DNA of 64,000 nucleotides from Aselliscus stoliczkanus (lineage: Eukaryota; Chordata; Mammalia; Chiroptera; Hipposideridae): the NCBI GenBank assembly GCA_033961575.1, contig CM066734.1, positions 80,188,501-80,252,500 of the forward strand, given 5' to 3'. The notes under the pieces were generated by a model. It was not told where the DNA came from, searched no databases, and saw nothing but the letters and a program-made list of their open reading frames with translations. The translations under genes were made by a program, and so were the position numbers. Shown piece after piece: positions 49,445-61,570 of the stretch (positions within the stretch are counted from its first letter, which is position 1; every line of letters begins with the position of its first letter).

Positions 49445-49735
49445 ATTTAAAAAAAACGTTTCAGTTTTACATTGCACACACAAGTGAAAGCAACAAATGA
49501 ACAAGACAAAAAACAAGCAAGAATTCATAGATACAGACAACAGTTTAGTGGTTACCAGAGGGTAAGATGGAGGAGGGAGACAGAAGAGGGTAAAGGGGTC
49601 AAATACATAAAGGGAAGGAGATCTGACTCTGAGTGGTGAATACACAATGCAATATATAGATGATGTATTATAGAAATGTACACTTGAAACCTATGTAATT
49701 TTATTAACCAATGTCATCCCAACAAAATTTTAAAA
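49445..49735 (+). mobile_element. LINE-1 3'-UTR fragment
   Basis: Sense 3' UTR with ggttaccagagggtaagatg, gatgatgtattatagaaatg and aatgtcatcccaacaaaatt at the end. It provides the empty-site reference for the MITE at 9092. Confidence 0.85.
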
Positions 49736-50039
49736 ACCTATATGTTTCCCTAAAAAAAATTCCTTAATGTGAAAACTCCAACAGATCCTCAAGCACCTCT
49801 ATTAAATCTTATACTATTTATTAGATTTAAATAGATTTTTACTTCATGAGTCTGAATTAAGTCACAAATATCTTAGCTACTCATTTATCTCAGTTACATA
49901 TATTTTCTAGATTATGTTTCCATTTTGTACATCATATTTAAGACCTAACACAAATTCCTAAGTCTTTAGTTAAGTTTTTGGACACTCCGAAAATGTTTAG
50001 AGTATCACTTTGAAGAAGTATCTTAAGGAGTTTATCAAA

Positions 50040-50452
50040 AATATTTCTCAAGGGTCCCCACCTCCTACTATTCACCCCCTTGTGAAATTCCCTCTCTTTG
50101 TGTGTGGGCCAGAAATCTAACCAATTAAATAGACTAAAGGTAACTAACTGCCTCTTCTGTGATTAGGTTACAAGAGATTATGATTTCTGTTTTGCTGGAA
50201 GACTCTCTTTCTTATTGGCTTTTGACTGCCACTTTGGAGAAGTCCTTGTGGCAAAGAACTCTAAGGAACTAAATGCTGCCAACAACTACTGAGTGGGCTG
50301 GAAGCACATCCTCCTCCAGTTAGCGCTTCAGATGAGTGCACAGACTCTGAGCCCATGCCTTTCCTGCAGCCTTGTGAGTGATTGTAGAGCAAAGGACCCA
50401 TCTAAGCAATGTCCAGTTTTCCAACCAACAGAACAAAAATATTAGATACTTA

Positions 50453-50497
<45 letters not shown>

Positions 50498-50557
50498 CTG
50501 CTTTAAGATTTAGGTTTTGTGGCAATTTATTACACAGTTATAGATAACCAATGGAAG
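50040..50557 (+). mobile_element. MLT1-like LTR (ERVL-MaLR), old
   Basis: Order of landmarks: a tgtgtgtgggccagaaat start region, gtgattaggttacaagagat, ggcaaagaactctaaggaac, cctccagttagcgcttcaga, then gctttaagatttaggttttg and a ttatagataaccaatgg end. This is the layout of MLT1 LTRs. A TG tract (50454-50494) has expanded inside it. Confidence 0.7.
50454..50494. repeat. (TG)n microsatellite
   Basis: About 40 bp of TG within the MLT1-like LTR; it faces the CA tract 70 bp downstream. Confidence 0.95.
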
Positions 50558-50561
50558 AAGT

Positions 50562-50564
<3 letters not shown>

Positions 50565-50610
<46 letters not shown>
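50565..50610. repeat. (CA)n microsatellite
   Basis: About 45 bp of CA just after the LTR-like end. Confidence 0.95.
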
Positions 50611-50612
<2 letters not shown>

Positions 50613-52508
50613 TTGTCCAAAATATAATCATTTGGCGTAGCACAGCTTTTAAAGTACATTTCACTTGCAACCACATGGTGTAATTATCAATTTTTTATTT
50701 TAGATGAAATCATAGCTCATACCTTCAGTATTATGTTTTAAATGTGAGTAATTTACTTGGATTTCAGCAAAAGTCATGATGCAAATAAATTTAATATTAA
50801 CACTGGTTATTTTATGGGGATTGTCACTTCCAATAAACTATAATAGTCTGTTAGCCTTTATATCCAAGATGAACCTATTTGGGATAATATTTACTGTGTC
50901 AAATTTTCCCACAAATAAAAGAGAAGGGAACATAACTTTATTTTAGCATCTGGTTATATATAATTTTATTTAATATTAACAATATCCTTTGGAAAAACAT
51001 AAGTTTGAATTTAGGGGATACAATATATCACCCAGTTTTTATTTTATTTTTCCTTTAAACTGCATTGTTTGGCCTAATAGAATGAGGAAAATCAGGGCTG
51101 CCATACATACTGGGGTAACCCTGATGGTGTTTCTCTATAAAAACTTCAGTAAGATTTTCATAGCTGTAAGAAAAAATAATAATTCTGGACAGTGATCTAT
51201 AAACAGATTATATAATGAAAAGACAGGTCTTAGATTATTTTCACTGTTTTGTGAAAAACAAAGGAAAGGGCAATTTGGACACCTCCCAAAGAGAAGAAAG
51301 AGAATTCCAGAATATAATGGTTGAGATTCTATTTGCAATATGATTTCAATGATTTTAAGAACCTGTAAATGGCATGCTAAGTATAAAGTTCTGGGTTGAT
51401 ATTTTAGAGGATGGAATCAGATTCCTCATTCTGATATATGGCAGCATGTGTCTATGAACAAGTCATTTAACCTCTGTGCTCTGGTACTCTGGAGTCTGTT
51501 CAATGGTTTTCAAGTAAAAGAGAAAGGGGCTTTGACAAGTTCCTCACCTAGGCTATCTTTCAGTTGAACATCATTTAAGTGATGAACTGAATTTTATTCA
51601 CATCACTACAGAAAGTTAAACATTTTCCTTCCCATTTTTATGTCAACAATTATTACTTTGCTTTCTCCATGAAAATTAGAAATTGTTGAAGCATAGAATG
51701 CTGGAATTTAATAGCCACTCTTAAAATTATGTTGGTTTATTGATCAAGCAATATTATTAAATATCTTCATTTATGACTTAAGAAAATAGGAGAAATACTG
51801 TGAATTTTCCATGACAAACAACCCTAAAATTACTATTCAAACTCAACAATAGCATTTAAGTATCATGGTTGATGACATGTATTTACTGTACTTTTATCTT
51901 AGCAAAACATTTTTAAGTCATAAATTTTAAATACTGACTATTTAATTGTGAGTGTGAGAATTATTCTTAATTCCTCTGAGAAAAACAAAGCAATTGTCAT
52001 TAAAATTGAAATTCATCTTCAATTCTATGCATTTATCTTTTAGATATAAGAATTAGCCATTTGAAATGCTTCAATAGTTATGGATTTCACTATTCTCCAG
52101 GAAGCACAGCAATGGATGTTGGAAGAACAGTACTCAATCATTGTTACTTTGTGAAAACTGGCTCAGGGGAATGTGCATAAAAAAATATGAAGTTTTCAAA
52201 TGGGCTAACCTACTCTGAAAGCAGTTTTTGATAATTCTCTAAGGCTAATGGCATGTAACTGCCTATCAATACTATTCATTTTTTATCTTTATCTTTAGGA
52301 CTTCATAGATACCACTGACTTGAAATTTCAAAATTACTTTCCTAAATACACACAAAGTGAATAAATTTGGACTTTCTAAATAAAGCACATGCTACAATCT
52401 TTTCTAAATGTCTCTCTTGTCATCACATGATAGTCTGCCTGCCCCCATGCACCTTTCCATAAAGACAGATCATTACTTCAATATTTTGTCTACTCTATGT
52501 ATCCCTAG
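50611..52508. other. AT-rich sequence, no gene seen
   Basis: The stretch 51400-51500 (caagtcatttaacctctgtg) is a small MIR-like remnant; otherwise nothing recognised. Confidence 0.45.
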
Positions 52509-53000
52509 TTGGCCCCAAAAGATGGCTGGTTAGTCAATGACAAGTAAGATTCCTCAAGGGAGGAACAACCTAAGGCAGGCACAGTCGCATGGAAGTCATA
52601 GGAGGAATCACAGTTGAGGAAAAAGGGCGTAAACCTCTTGTTTCAGGTTCTGATAGCCTGCACGTGAAATGACCTATTATGTGACAATATCTGTCCTCTG
52701 TGCATTCTTATCAGTAAGTCCCAGCAGAGGAAGTTTCTGTCTCTTAGGAGGTGCATGACAACAACATCAGGGGACCTTCTATAATGGCAGCCTGCAGGCA
52801 TGGATGATTTGGCCCTGAGCTAAATTCTCTGGTATGAGACTCACAGACCACGAAAGATACATTGATCTTTTCTTATGTGTGAGACAATAAAAGGGGCAGT
52901 CAGGCCCGATCGTGGCTCAGTTCATGAGGCTGGAGTCCCCTGGCACCAACTGCATTTTGCTCTTATTTGTGTTTCTCTCTTTCTTAACCTTTCGCCATCC
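52509..53000 (+). mobile_element. probable solitary retroviral LTR
   Basis: Starts tggccccaaaagatgg and is more GC-balanced than its surroundings. A promoter-like aataaaagg at about 52886 is followed by a cag-rich stretch, then a T/C-rich U5-like stretch. No pol or gag flanks it. The 3' end and target duplication could not be fixed, so the right boundary is approximate. Family not assigned. Confidence 0.45.
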
Positions 53001-54598
53001 CTTTTCCTCTCCCACTGCTCTGTTGTACTGGATGCTACACTCTCTAATTCATTCTCTCAGGGTTTTGATTTTATCCTAATCTGAGATTTACTATAACCAT
53101 AGCAAAATACTACTACCATTTATTGACCCAATCAAAATCATGGCATGAACTCATCTTAGGTACCATGTATAAAACTAAAACATCACCTTGATTGAAAGAT
53201 CATATTAAGTCTTTATGGAAAACCACCTTTAGCAAATTTAGTATGATTATATTTGTGTTTTATAAAAAGGAACTACCATGGCTTTGTGGAGATTAGGAAC
53301 TGAACTAGGAAGAAAACTAAGGCAAACTACAACCACCTTATGTAATCATGCAATGTGCTTGGGAGGTATTGAGTGTATTGCTTTGTGTAGAGGAGGTCTC
53401 ACAGTGTCACCTTCCCATTACTATTCGCATCACATACAGAAATAAAAATAATTGGGCCTCACTTGCAACTTTCTAAGCCCAAGTCTCCCTATATGCAGAA
53501 TATGGTTATTGGTGGTATGGTTTCTCACAGAGTTGCTTTGCTCATTAATGAGATCATGACTATCGCCTCCTTTGAGCTCTTTGAACTAAGGAACTCTATA
53601 AATAAAAGACCCTATTATTTCACCACTCTTGTTACTCACTAAAGAAATGGTCCCTGAACATACAGCCTTTCAGTTGCTCTGTATATAAAATCTCTGTAGC
53701 CTGCAACGGCAGGGTTTTGTGGCATAATTACAGGAATCTGCCTGTTCTGCAGGGTATTGTATGGTACTGTTCCAAAACATTTCTAAAGAAGAGTGATGCT
53801 AACATCCACCCACACTTCACCTAACACTGTTAATGTAAAACAATGACTCCAGATGTCCACAACTTGGTTGAAAAAAAGGCTCCTTTCAGGATGCTCTGAA
53901 GTTTAAATGTTTAAAAATTGTCACTGAAGAGTGGATATTAGGGCTTTATCAATAATCCTATCAGTACTTTTGGGAATCTTGAATATGTTTTCATCTAATT
54001 TTGTTTTAGGGACTCTCTTTTTGCACTCTTTTCAATAGAGGGAGATTAACAACACTGGCAGTGCAATTAATCCTGACAGGCCTAAGAGCTTTCTCTCTAT
54101 TTTCCCTGTTTTTCTTCAGTTTATAAAAGACTAAACTGGCAATGAAGACAAAAAAACAATAATACTAATTCATGTAGTTTTCTACATATGAGTACACTTT
54201 ATTACAGTGATTTGAGTAAAACACCAGAAATAAATTTACCAATGGGCAAATGATGTAGGTATAGATTTTTTTAAAAACATGTAACACTAAGCATAGGAGT
54301 ATGCCACAAAAGACTAGAGTTTTAAATTATTTTAGACTAATATTTATATATGTAATTAATACTATGTCATAGCTTTGTGCTATTTTTTAAAATAAGTTAA
54401 AATATCAAATGACAATATTGATACCCATTTATTTGCATTATTAAAATTCCCAGAAATTTTTGACCAGGATTTATTTATGTATTCTCCTCATACCACTTAT
54501 TGGTTTAAGTTAAAGAAAGGCTTCCTTTATCTCCATAATTTCAATATTTATTTGCTATAATCCTTAATATTTAAAATGTATTTTAACTTAGTATATAT

Positions 54599-54600
<2 letters not shown>

Positions 54601-54645
<45 letters not shown>
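54601..54645. repeat. (AT)n microsatellite
   Basis: About 44 bp of perfect AT. Confidence 0.95.
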
Positions 54646-54646
<1 letters not shown>

Positions 54647-56172
54647 CCATGTAAACTAGTCAGAAATCCCCCAGGACAGAATTCTGAAAGCTGCTAGAAA
54701 GCAGAAGAGGGGAGATATAGTTTTCTCATGGCAAGTGTTCAGTGCAATTTGATAACTTTAAAAATCCATGGGGGAGGCCATAGGGGGAAGGAGCAGATCT
54801 ATCAGGACACTGCCTTTTACCCCTGGTCTCTCCTGACCAACCTTTCTCTGTTTCTTCTCTCCTCCCCAGGAAAAGGGCACTTTGATCTGTATATCACAAA
54901 TTTTGGAACTTCCAGGATTACTTAGAGTTAGGTCAACAATTATGGGGTCAATTTAATGTTACAGCCAACAGACTGGAAGATGAAACTTGCACCGAATCAC
55001 ACAGAATGAATAGATTAAAAAGGCAGTCTCCTTTAAAAAGGCAATTAACTGAAGATAATCTTGTTGACAGTTTTAAATTACAGGTCTGTGCAATGGCCTG
55101 CAGTTTAAGACTGTATCTTTTCAGGTCCATTTCTCAAAAAAATATAAAAATATATTTAAAAAATGAATATATAGTCACACACTTTTTAACTCCTCCCTCC
55201 TTGACAAAATACTTCTCAGCATATCTGTTACCCATGGCAGTGTATCATGAACAAGTCTCATGAAAACTGTTACTGCAGTTCCCACCTGATGCTTAGCTAT
55301 ATGGAAAACATGTTTGTTTTATGGAAAGGTTTACCTTTATTATAAATATATATTTTCTTAATACCTCACTAAATTCCTCCATAATAGAAATGATAAAAAT
55401 ATATACATAGTTTTAGCCTATATCAGAAGCTTTTATGATAGATATATTATTTTTATCATTTTTATATTTAGATTTTCCTCATATATTCATGTTGCTTCCT
55501 AGGTATTATTTAATTGTAAAAATTATTGATTTAAATTTGATAAATGATCTTAAATTTCTGAAGAGACTAGTTTTGTTGGGAAGCTGAGTTAAGATAATGA
55601 GTTTCATCTACAAAAAATAGAGAATTTCAGGTTTATTTATGTATTTAATTTAGTGAGAAAAAAATAAATGCCACAAAATAATTTTTCGAAGTGTAAGCTA
55701 ATAAGTTTTCCTAGTTTCTATATTAAAATTTAAAGTACAGGAAACTCAACTCAAAATAACAATGATTATATTATTGCTTTAAGAATAGCTAGTCTCCAAT
55801 AATGACTGCACATTTAACTTAAAAAAAAAAAAAGTATCCCGTTATGCAGCACTTCACTAAAAATTGTCAGTTAATGGCACATACCACACTAAATTCTTAC
55901 AATGTTTCAACCATTCTGCAAGAATATTTTAGAAAAATACATAACTTTAAAATACATATTAACTCAACTAAAATATTCAGTTAAAGACAAAACATTGATT
56001 TGAGTAGATTAAAATAATTTTGTATATTACTTTTGATTCTGGAAAGTTGTAACTGCAATATTAAACCATACTTGTCAGCTACTAGAATTCATAAAAAAAA
56101 TGAGATTAATATCCAGGGAAAGTGAAAACTCTTTCAAATGAATGTGAGCAATCATAAGTCTCTTTCAATTCA

Positions 56173-56173
<1 letters not shown>

Positions 56174-56221
<48 letters not shown>
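56174..56221. repeat. (AT)n microsatellite
   Basis: About 48 bp of perfect AT. Confidence 0.95.
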
Positions 56222-56222
<1 letters not shown>

Positions 56223-56481
56223 TGTTTTAGCTAATTTCCAAAATTACATAACTTTCTTGTTCCAATACTTTTGCAATATGATTGTGAAATAATTTGCTGC
56301 TTGAATAGGATTATTTTTTCTTTCTGAATATCACTGACAATCTGATAATCATTGATCATCATAGTTGACCCATGCATAACATCAATAAGGTGAAAAACAA
56401 ACTTAAGACATTCCTTCTTTCTCAATTTCGACACCAATCTTCACCAGTTTAATATCAAGAAACCATTGTTTCTATGGTATA

Positions 56482-57095
56482 CAGTCATGTACCGCATAAG
56501 GATGTGGTCAATAACGATCCCATATATGACGGTGGTCCCAAAAGATTATAATGAAGCTGTAAAATTCCTACCTAATGACATCATAACCATCATAAAGTCA
56601 TCGCACAAGGCATTACTCGCATGTTGTGGTCATGCTGGTGTAAACAACCCTAATGCACTGCCAGTCCTATCAGAGTATATCACATATAATGATGTATAGT
56701 ATGTAATTCTTGAAAATGATAGTAAGCAACTATGTCAGTGGTTTCTGTATGTGCTATACTATAAATTTTATCATTATTTTAGAATGCATCCTTTCTACTT
56801 ATCAAAAACCAAAGTTTGCTATAAAACAGTATGTGGGTTATACCAGCAGCAGCCTCATACATCTCTTGCTGACCAACTCTCTTGAATGCACATTTCTCTG
56901 TGTTTGATTTAATCTTATGTTGTTTTGTAGAAACATGTAGCCTAGGAGCAATAGGCTATACCATTTAGCCTTAACGTGTAGTAGGCTATACTATCTAGGT
57001 TTGTGTAAGTGTGCTCTATGTTGTTTTCACAACAAGAAAATCAACTAGTGACATATTTTTCAGAATATATGCCTTTGTTAATTGGCACATGACTG
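56482..57095 (+). mobile_element. non-autonomous Tc1/mariner-class element, 614 bp
   Basis: Ends cagtcatgtaccgcataa (left) and ttggcacatgactg (right) are inverted copies, with TA at 56480-56481 and 57096-57097. Internal landmarks ggtggtcccaaaagattata, gtaggctatactatctaggt and tttgtgtaagtgtgctctat match a mammal-wide Tc2/Kanga-type MITE as I remember it; the exact family name is uncertain. No transposase. Its CpG-derived TG/CA content fits an old copy. Confidence 0.85.
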
Positions 57096-57097
57096 TA

Positions 57098-57654
57098 TGT
57101 GAAATTAGAGTTTGAATTACAGTGGTAGTGTTTATGCTCCCTTTCTTCTAAGAGTTTGTTTATAATCTGAAAAAAGAAATTCTAAGTCTCATTTAATAAT
57201 TTACTCAATAATTTCTAAAACTTTAATTTGCATCATCTTAGAAATTAGATCTATTTATTTTGTATTTGATTGTCTTTTTTTTATTATTATACATACACAC
57301 ATGCATGCACACACACATACCAGCATGCTGATAGAAAGCATAACCCATTTTTCATGAGTGACTTCTACTTCTAGATAGAAGAAAAATAAAATTTAGTCCC
57401 AAAATTCCTTGAAATTTTACCCAAAATTAAATTCAACAAATCATTCCAATAGCCATACTCAGATCTGTATTACATCTATAAAACTTCAACTTCTGAAATT
57501 TTATATGATGGGTCTTCAAACACCTTCTAGGATCCTTTTAGTTAGTATCAAAAATTTCTCAATTCAGCGAGTGATCCAAGCAACTACTATCAGTACTTCT
57601 GTGTTGGCTGATAAGAAGAGAGTCACTTGCCAAAAACACTGGGTATTCTTTAAA
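57098..57654. other. no gene seen
   Basis: AT-rich with short CA-rich stretch near 57293-57320. The 82-aa frame at 57409-57657 is not recognised. Confidence 0.45.
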
Positions 57655-57810
57655 TGAGTGCCCACTAAGTGTGAGATCCATTTCTAAGTGTTTACAGTGA
57701 ATTAAGAAATTTAATAATAGTAAAAGCATTATGGGGGAAGAAATATTATAACCTCCCTTTTACAGATGAAGAAATTGAAACAGAGGGGTTCAATGATTTT
57801 CCAGAGGCCA
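57655..57810 (-). mobile_element. MIR-like fragment, old
   Basis: gtgcccactaagtgtgagat, then ttttacagatgaagaaattg and a decayed gaggggttcaatgattttcc: antisense MIR order. Confidence 0.6.
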
Positions 57811-58339
57811 TTGACTTAAAAAGGACACCCTCTGTACATATAAATGTAAAGGGCATTATTACCACTAAAATAACCAGTGTTTGTTTTATTATTGGGATGG
57901 CCACCATTAACACTAGAGTTTGTAATCCTTTCTTCCATTTTTCTATATACTTCATTGTCTTTAGTCAACATCTTCTTCTTCAAAGTCTTAGTGATTTCCA
58001 CTTATAGAAATTTTTGTTCAGCTAAAATCCCTTGTCACATTTGGGTTTTCTTCTTTTAAAACATTTTAGCTCTAATGCCACAACACTTTTCACTTTGGTT
58101 ATTTCATCATCCTAGCCTATTGTACTGATTTTGCACTACACTCCCAAGTTGAAGCAATCCAGAATAACCTGTTTTTTTCTTCACCTTTGGGTGCCAAATA
58201 TGTCCTACCAAATCCAAATGATGGACAAGTGTTGCATTTGAAATTCTCATTGATTTTATCTTTTAAAATATTTTCTTATTACCTCTCTAACCATTCTATC
58301 CTGATAATTTGCATTTAGCCCAAGACCCCATTTGACATC
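57811..58339. other. no gene seen
   Basis: Overlapping 60-69-aa frames on both strands are random-looking. Confidence 0.45.
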
Positions 58340-58520
58340 TCAGTGGATTTGATCTTTTGATCTTTCAAAAATGTAAATCTGACTATGTTGTCGACCTGCT
58401 TGTGAGATTCTGTGGCTGTCTATGGCTTATAGATTGAAGGTCAACCCCTTTAGTACACATTTCATGTTCCAAACTCTGTCATGCAAGTTGTGTATAGAAC
58501 TCAGTCTCTGTGTATAATAT
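58340..58520 (+). mobile_element. L2-like LINE fragment
   Basis: aaatctgactatgttgtcga, a ctgtggctgtctatgg region, ttgaaggtcaacccctttag and gttccaaactctgtcatgca follow the L2 3'-region order. Confidence 0.5.
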
Positions 58521-58954
58521 GGATTAACACTAAATCTTCAGAATATAGAAACTTCCTGTTTCAATTTTACAGACTTCCTTGACACTCTAATAGTTATCAG
58601 TGGCTGTTCCTTTCATAGAAATCTGTGAAAATTCTACAAACATAGAATATGGAGTCTTAAAAATTTGTAAGCCTTTTCTTTGCTGATTTTTTATGACCGT
58701 CTTAGAATGAATTTAAATACCTATGAATTCTTTTTATATATTTAATGATGATAGCTTTTATAGTGAAATGATAATATGTTCAACCTGAAATTTCTATGAA
58801 AGAGTCCCCTATTGCTCAGAAGCTGTCTCAGAAAAACCATATATTTATCATTTTCCTTAATAAAATACTTTGAGTATTTATAAGCTGAAATTAAAAGGTA
58901 CTTTTTTGAAGTAAAAATTGCTTCTTTACCTGGGATGTGATGCTTTTCTTATTT

Positions 58955-58956
<2 letters not shown>

Positions 58957-59010
<54 letters not shown>
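58957..59010. repeat. (CA)n microsatellite
   Basis: About 54 bp of perfect CA, the longest dinucleotide tract here. Confidence 0.95.
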
Positions 59011-59013
<3 letters not shown>

Positions 59014-59740
59014 GTGGGTACCTGAGGTAGCGTGCTTCCATCTAGGCATTTGTATGTTTGTCATCTTATTTGTGGTCCTTCAGTCAGAACTGATCTGCTA
59101 TGATCCTCACAGTAGGAATCAGAATAAAAGAAAGCCCCTGATAGTACCTTCTACTCAGCCAGACCAATCTCCCCTTTGCCCACATACCTTCTTTTACCTT
59201 TCCATTTCTGTGAACTCCTGGTTTCACATCCCTTTATGTAAGATTCTAGGTAAAACTTATCTCTATGTGTGATCAGCAGGTATATATAATCCACATCATT
59301 TATCCACATCATTTTTCTCTCAATACCCATATTTTGTGACCCTACAAGAATGCAATATTTAGTTCCCCATTTCTCTAGTCTAAAAGAGGTTTTAGCAAAT
59401 AACAAGCACTCAGTCTTGCTATTTTTTTGAATGAATGAGTGAAAAGAATTCCTAAAGCTCTGGATAAGACATTCTTCCTTTACTACTCATGGGCTTATGA
59501 GACCCAAACAGCATGAGAAAGTGGGAGTAGTTCCCCTTGGGTAGATGAGGATTGACAAATCCTTGCTTTTGCTGTAAGAGATTTTAGCTTTTGGTTAACT
59601 CTTTTGTATTGCTCCTGGGACACATGAGAAACGTAAAATGCCAGTTATAGTACTAAGCAATATTTTTTATATGAAAAATGTACCCTGATTTATAAATTTC
59701 TTCTGGTCTGTGAGTCCTGTGATGGCAGAGAAATTGTCTT

Positions 59741-59777
59741 TTTTGTTTGTTCGTTTGTTTGTTTGTTTGTTTGTTTT
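59741..59777. repeat. (GTTT)n microsatellite
   Basis: Eight or so GTTT units with one gttc variant. Confidence 0.92.
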
Positions 59778-60949
59778 CAAATTAAACATTCACAACTGTA
59801 TAGCAGGCTTCATTATTTGACAAAGAATATAAACCTAATATACATTGTCTGTCTTTTAGTTCTGAACAATCATGTCTACTACAGATTGGAGAAAAGTGCC
59901 TCAATTATTTTCTGGTAATTCTCTACCCCACATGATCTCTACTTTCAGTTGGAATTTCTAATAAAGAGATGGCTTTCAGACCTGACCTAGTTCACTATTA
60001 AGTTGTCCTTATGCCTTTTCTATTTTGCTGCTTATCCTGCTTAATTACTTTTTTTTTAAATTCAGTGATCAAAATGTTAACATCCAGAAACTTCAAGTAA
60101 TCCTTTCCTGGCATCTAACTTTAGTTAAAAAGTAAGAGTCAAGTAGCAAATTTTGTGTTAGAAATCAACTTTCCAATACAAGCTTGGTTGTCTTTCAATA
60201 CTTCCACAGGTTCTTTACATTTACTATAATAAATAAGTCAGAAGAATATTTTTTTTTTCCTTTCCTTGTTACATTTCCTTTTCCTCAAATACTGGAAACC
60301 CAGTAGTCATACATAGGTTGGTCTAAGTGTAGAAATGTAGATCAGAGGGGTGGCAGCTATAATTTCTCTTAAATGAGTCAGCTATTGAATAGTTGAGTCT
60401 AGGTATGTAACTTATAAAAGTATTCCATAGTTAAATGCCTATAAAAGCCCTAAAAGTATATGTGACAAGTTCCTTAGTATCTCCCAAATTTATAGCTTAT
60501 AGTAATTCTCCGTTTCTATGGATGGAAGTAAGGAAGCCTCCCTTTGTCAGTCAAACACATGACTGTTAATCTGTCTCACACAATACTTCTGTGAATTGAC
60601 TCCTAAACTCACAGAAAGTTGCATCATGAAATTGTCAATAAGTATTTTGAATTATTATTGCAGAAATAAACCAAATATATCAGGCAGGACATTTACTGTC
60701 ACCTATTTTTGCTTGTCTCTTTTGTGTGTAAGAAACCAAAAGTTTTTCTATAGTTTAATATAGTTTCCATACTGCAGTGTCGTTTTTCAGGATTGAAAAG
60801 CTTATTCTGAGTATTTCAGTCAACTACAGGTCTCGCTCCCTCCCCTACCCATCTTTTCAAGGTTGCATCTAAGTTCATGTAGGCTGACAATTCTCAATAC
60901 ATATAGAAAAACATGTTAATTTTATTAATCTATACATCTAATAAATATT

Positions 60950-61570
60950 TACTATGCATCTACTAACTGTTCAATGAGTTAGGTATGCAGCAGCCAGCAA
61001 TACTAGGTTCTGCTCTGAAGGAATTTATTGGAAAGGAGGTGAGACAACAAGGAAGCAGGTAATTGCTGTACAACTTGATAAGTGCTACTATGGGGTAAAC
61101 AAAGAACACGGTGGGTAGCAATAGGAGAGCCACACCATTTGGTCTTGGAGAAACAAGCAAAAACATCCCTAAGGAAATAATATGTAAAGAGAAATCTGAA
61201 GTAGGCAGAGGAGTTATCCAAGCAGAATGGAATTTCAGGAAGAGGGACTGCCATATGTAAATGGCAGTGGTGAGAGAGGCTGTGTTGCATTTGTTGAATT
61301 TCATCTCATTAAGTAGGGCAAGAGGTAGAACAAGGAGATTAATGAGAGCTAAAACTGAAGGTGCAAGCCTGGGCAAAAAAAATAAGTAATTTCAGATCAT
61401 TTTAATGAGTCAGGTCTAAAACTAAAACGAATGCAAAAGCCACTGAAGTCTTTTAGGCATTGTGGTCACACAACCAAAGGTGAAATTTTGAATGACCCCT
61501 CTGACTATAGTGTGAAAACATCTTGAAAGGAAGGCAGCCTGAGGCAGAGAGACCAGATAGGAGGCTCTTG
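60950..61570 (+). mobile_element. ancient interspersed repeat, family not assigned
   Basis: The order of an aataaatatttactatgcat start, a ggttctgctctgaaggaatt stretch, gataagtgctactatggggt, ggaatttcaggaagagggac, aagccactgaagtcttttag and gcagagagaccagataggag is that of a mammal-wide repeat I recognise but cannot name. The 137-aa minus frame 60963-61376 is its antisense. Confidence 0.5.

Larger units (their letters stand above)
53001..56481. other. long AT-rich stretch, no gene seen
   Basis: Contains two perfect AT tracts (54601-54645, 56174-56221). Open frames up to 85 aa show no family resemblance. Confidence 0.5.
58521..60949. other. AT-rich sequence, no gene seen
   Basis: Holds the CA tract at 58957-59010 and the GTTT tract at 59741-59777. 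The 111-aa and 84-aa frames around 59.0-59.4 kb overlap antisense and start in the CA tract. Confidence 0.5.

Noticed and set aside
60963..61376. 137-aa minus-strand frame with membrane-like stretches
   Set aside because: It is antisense to an ancient interspersed repeat and has no start context or homologue that I recognise.
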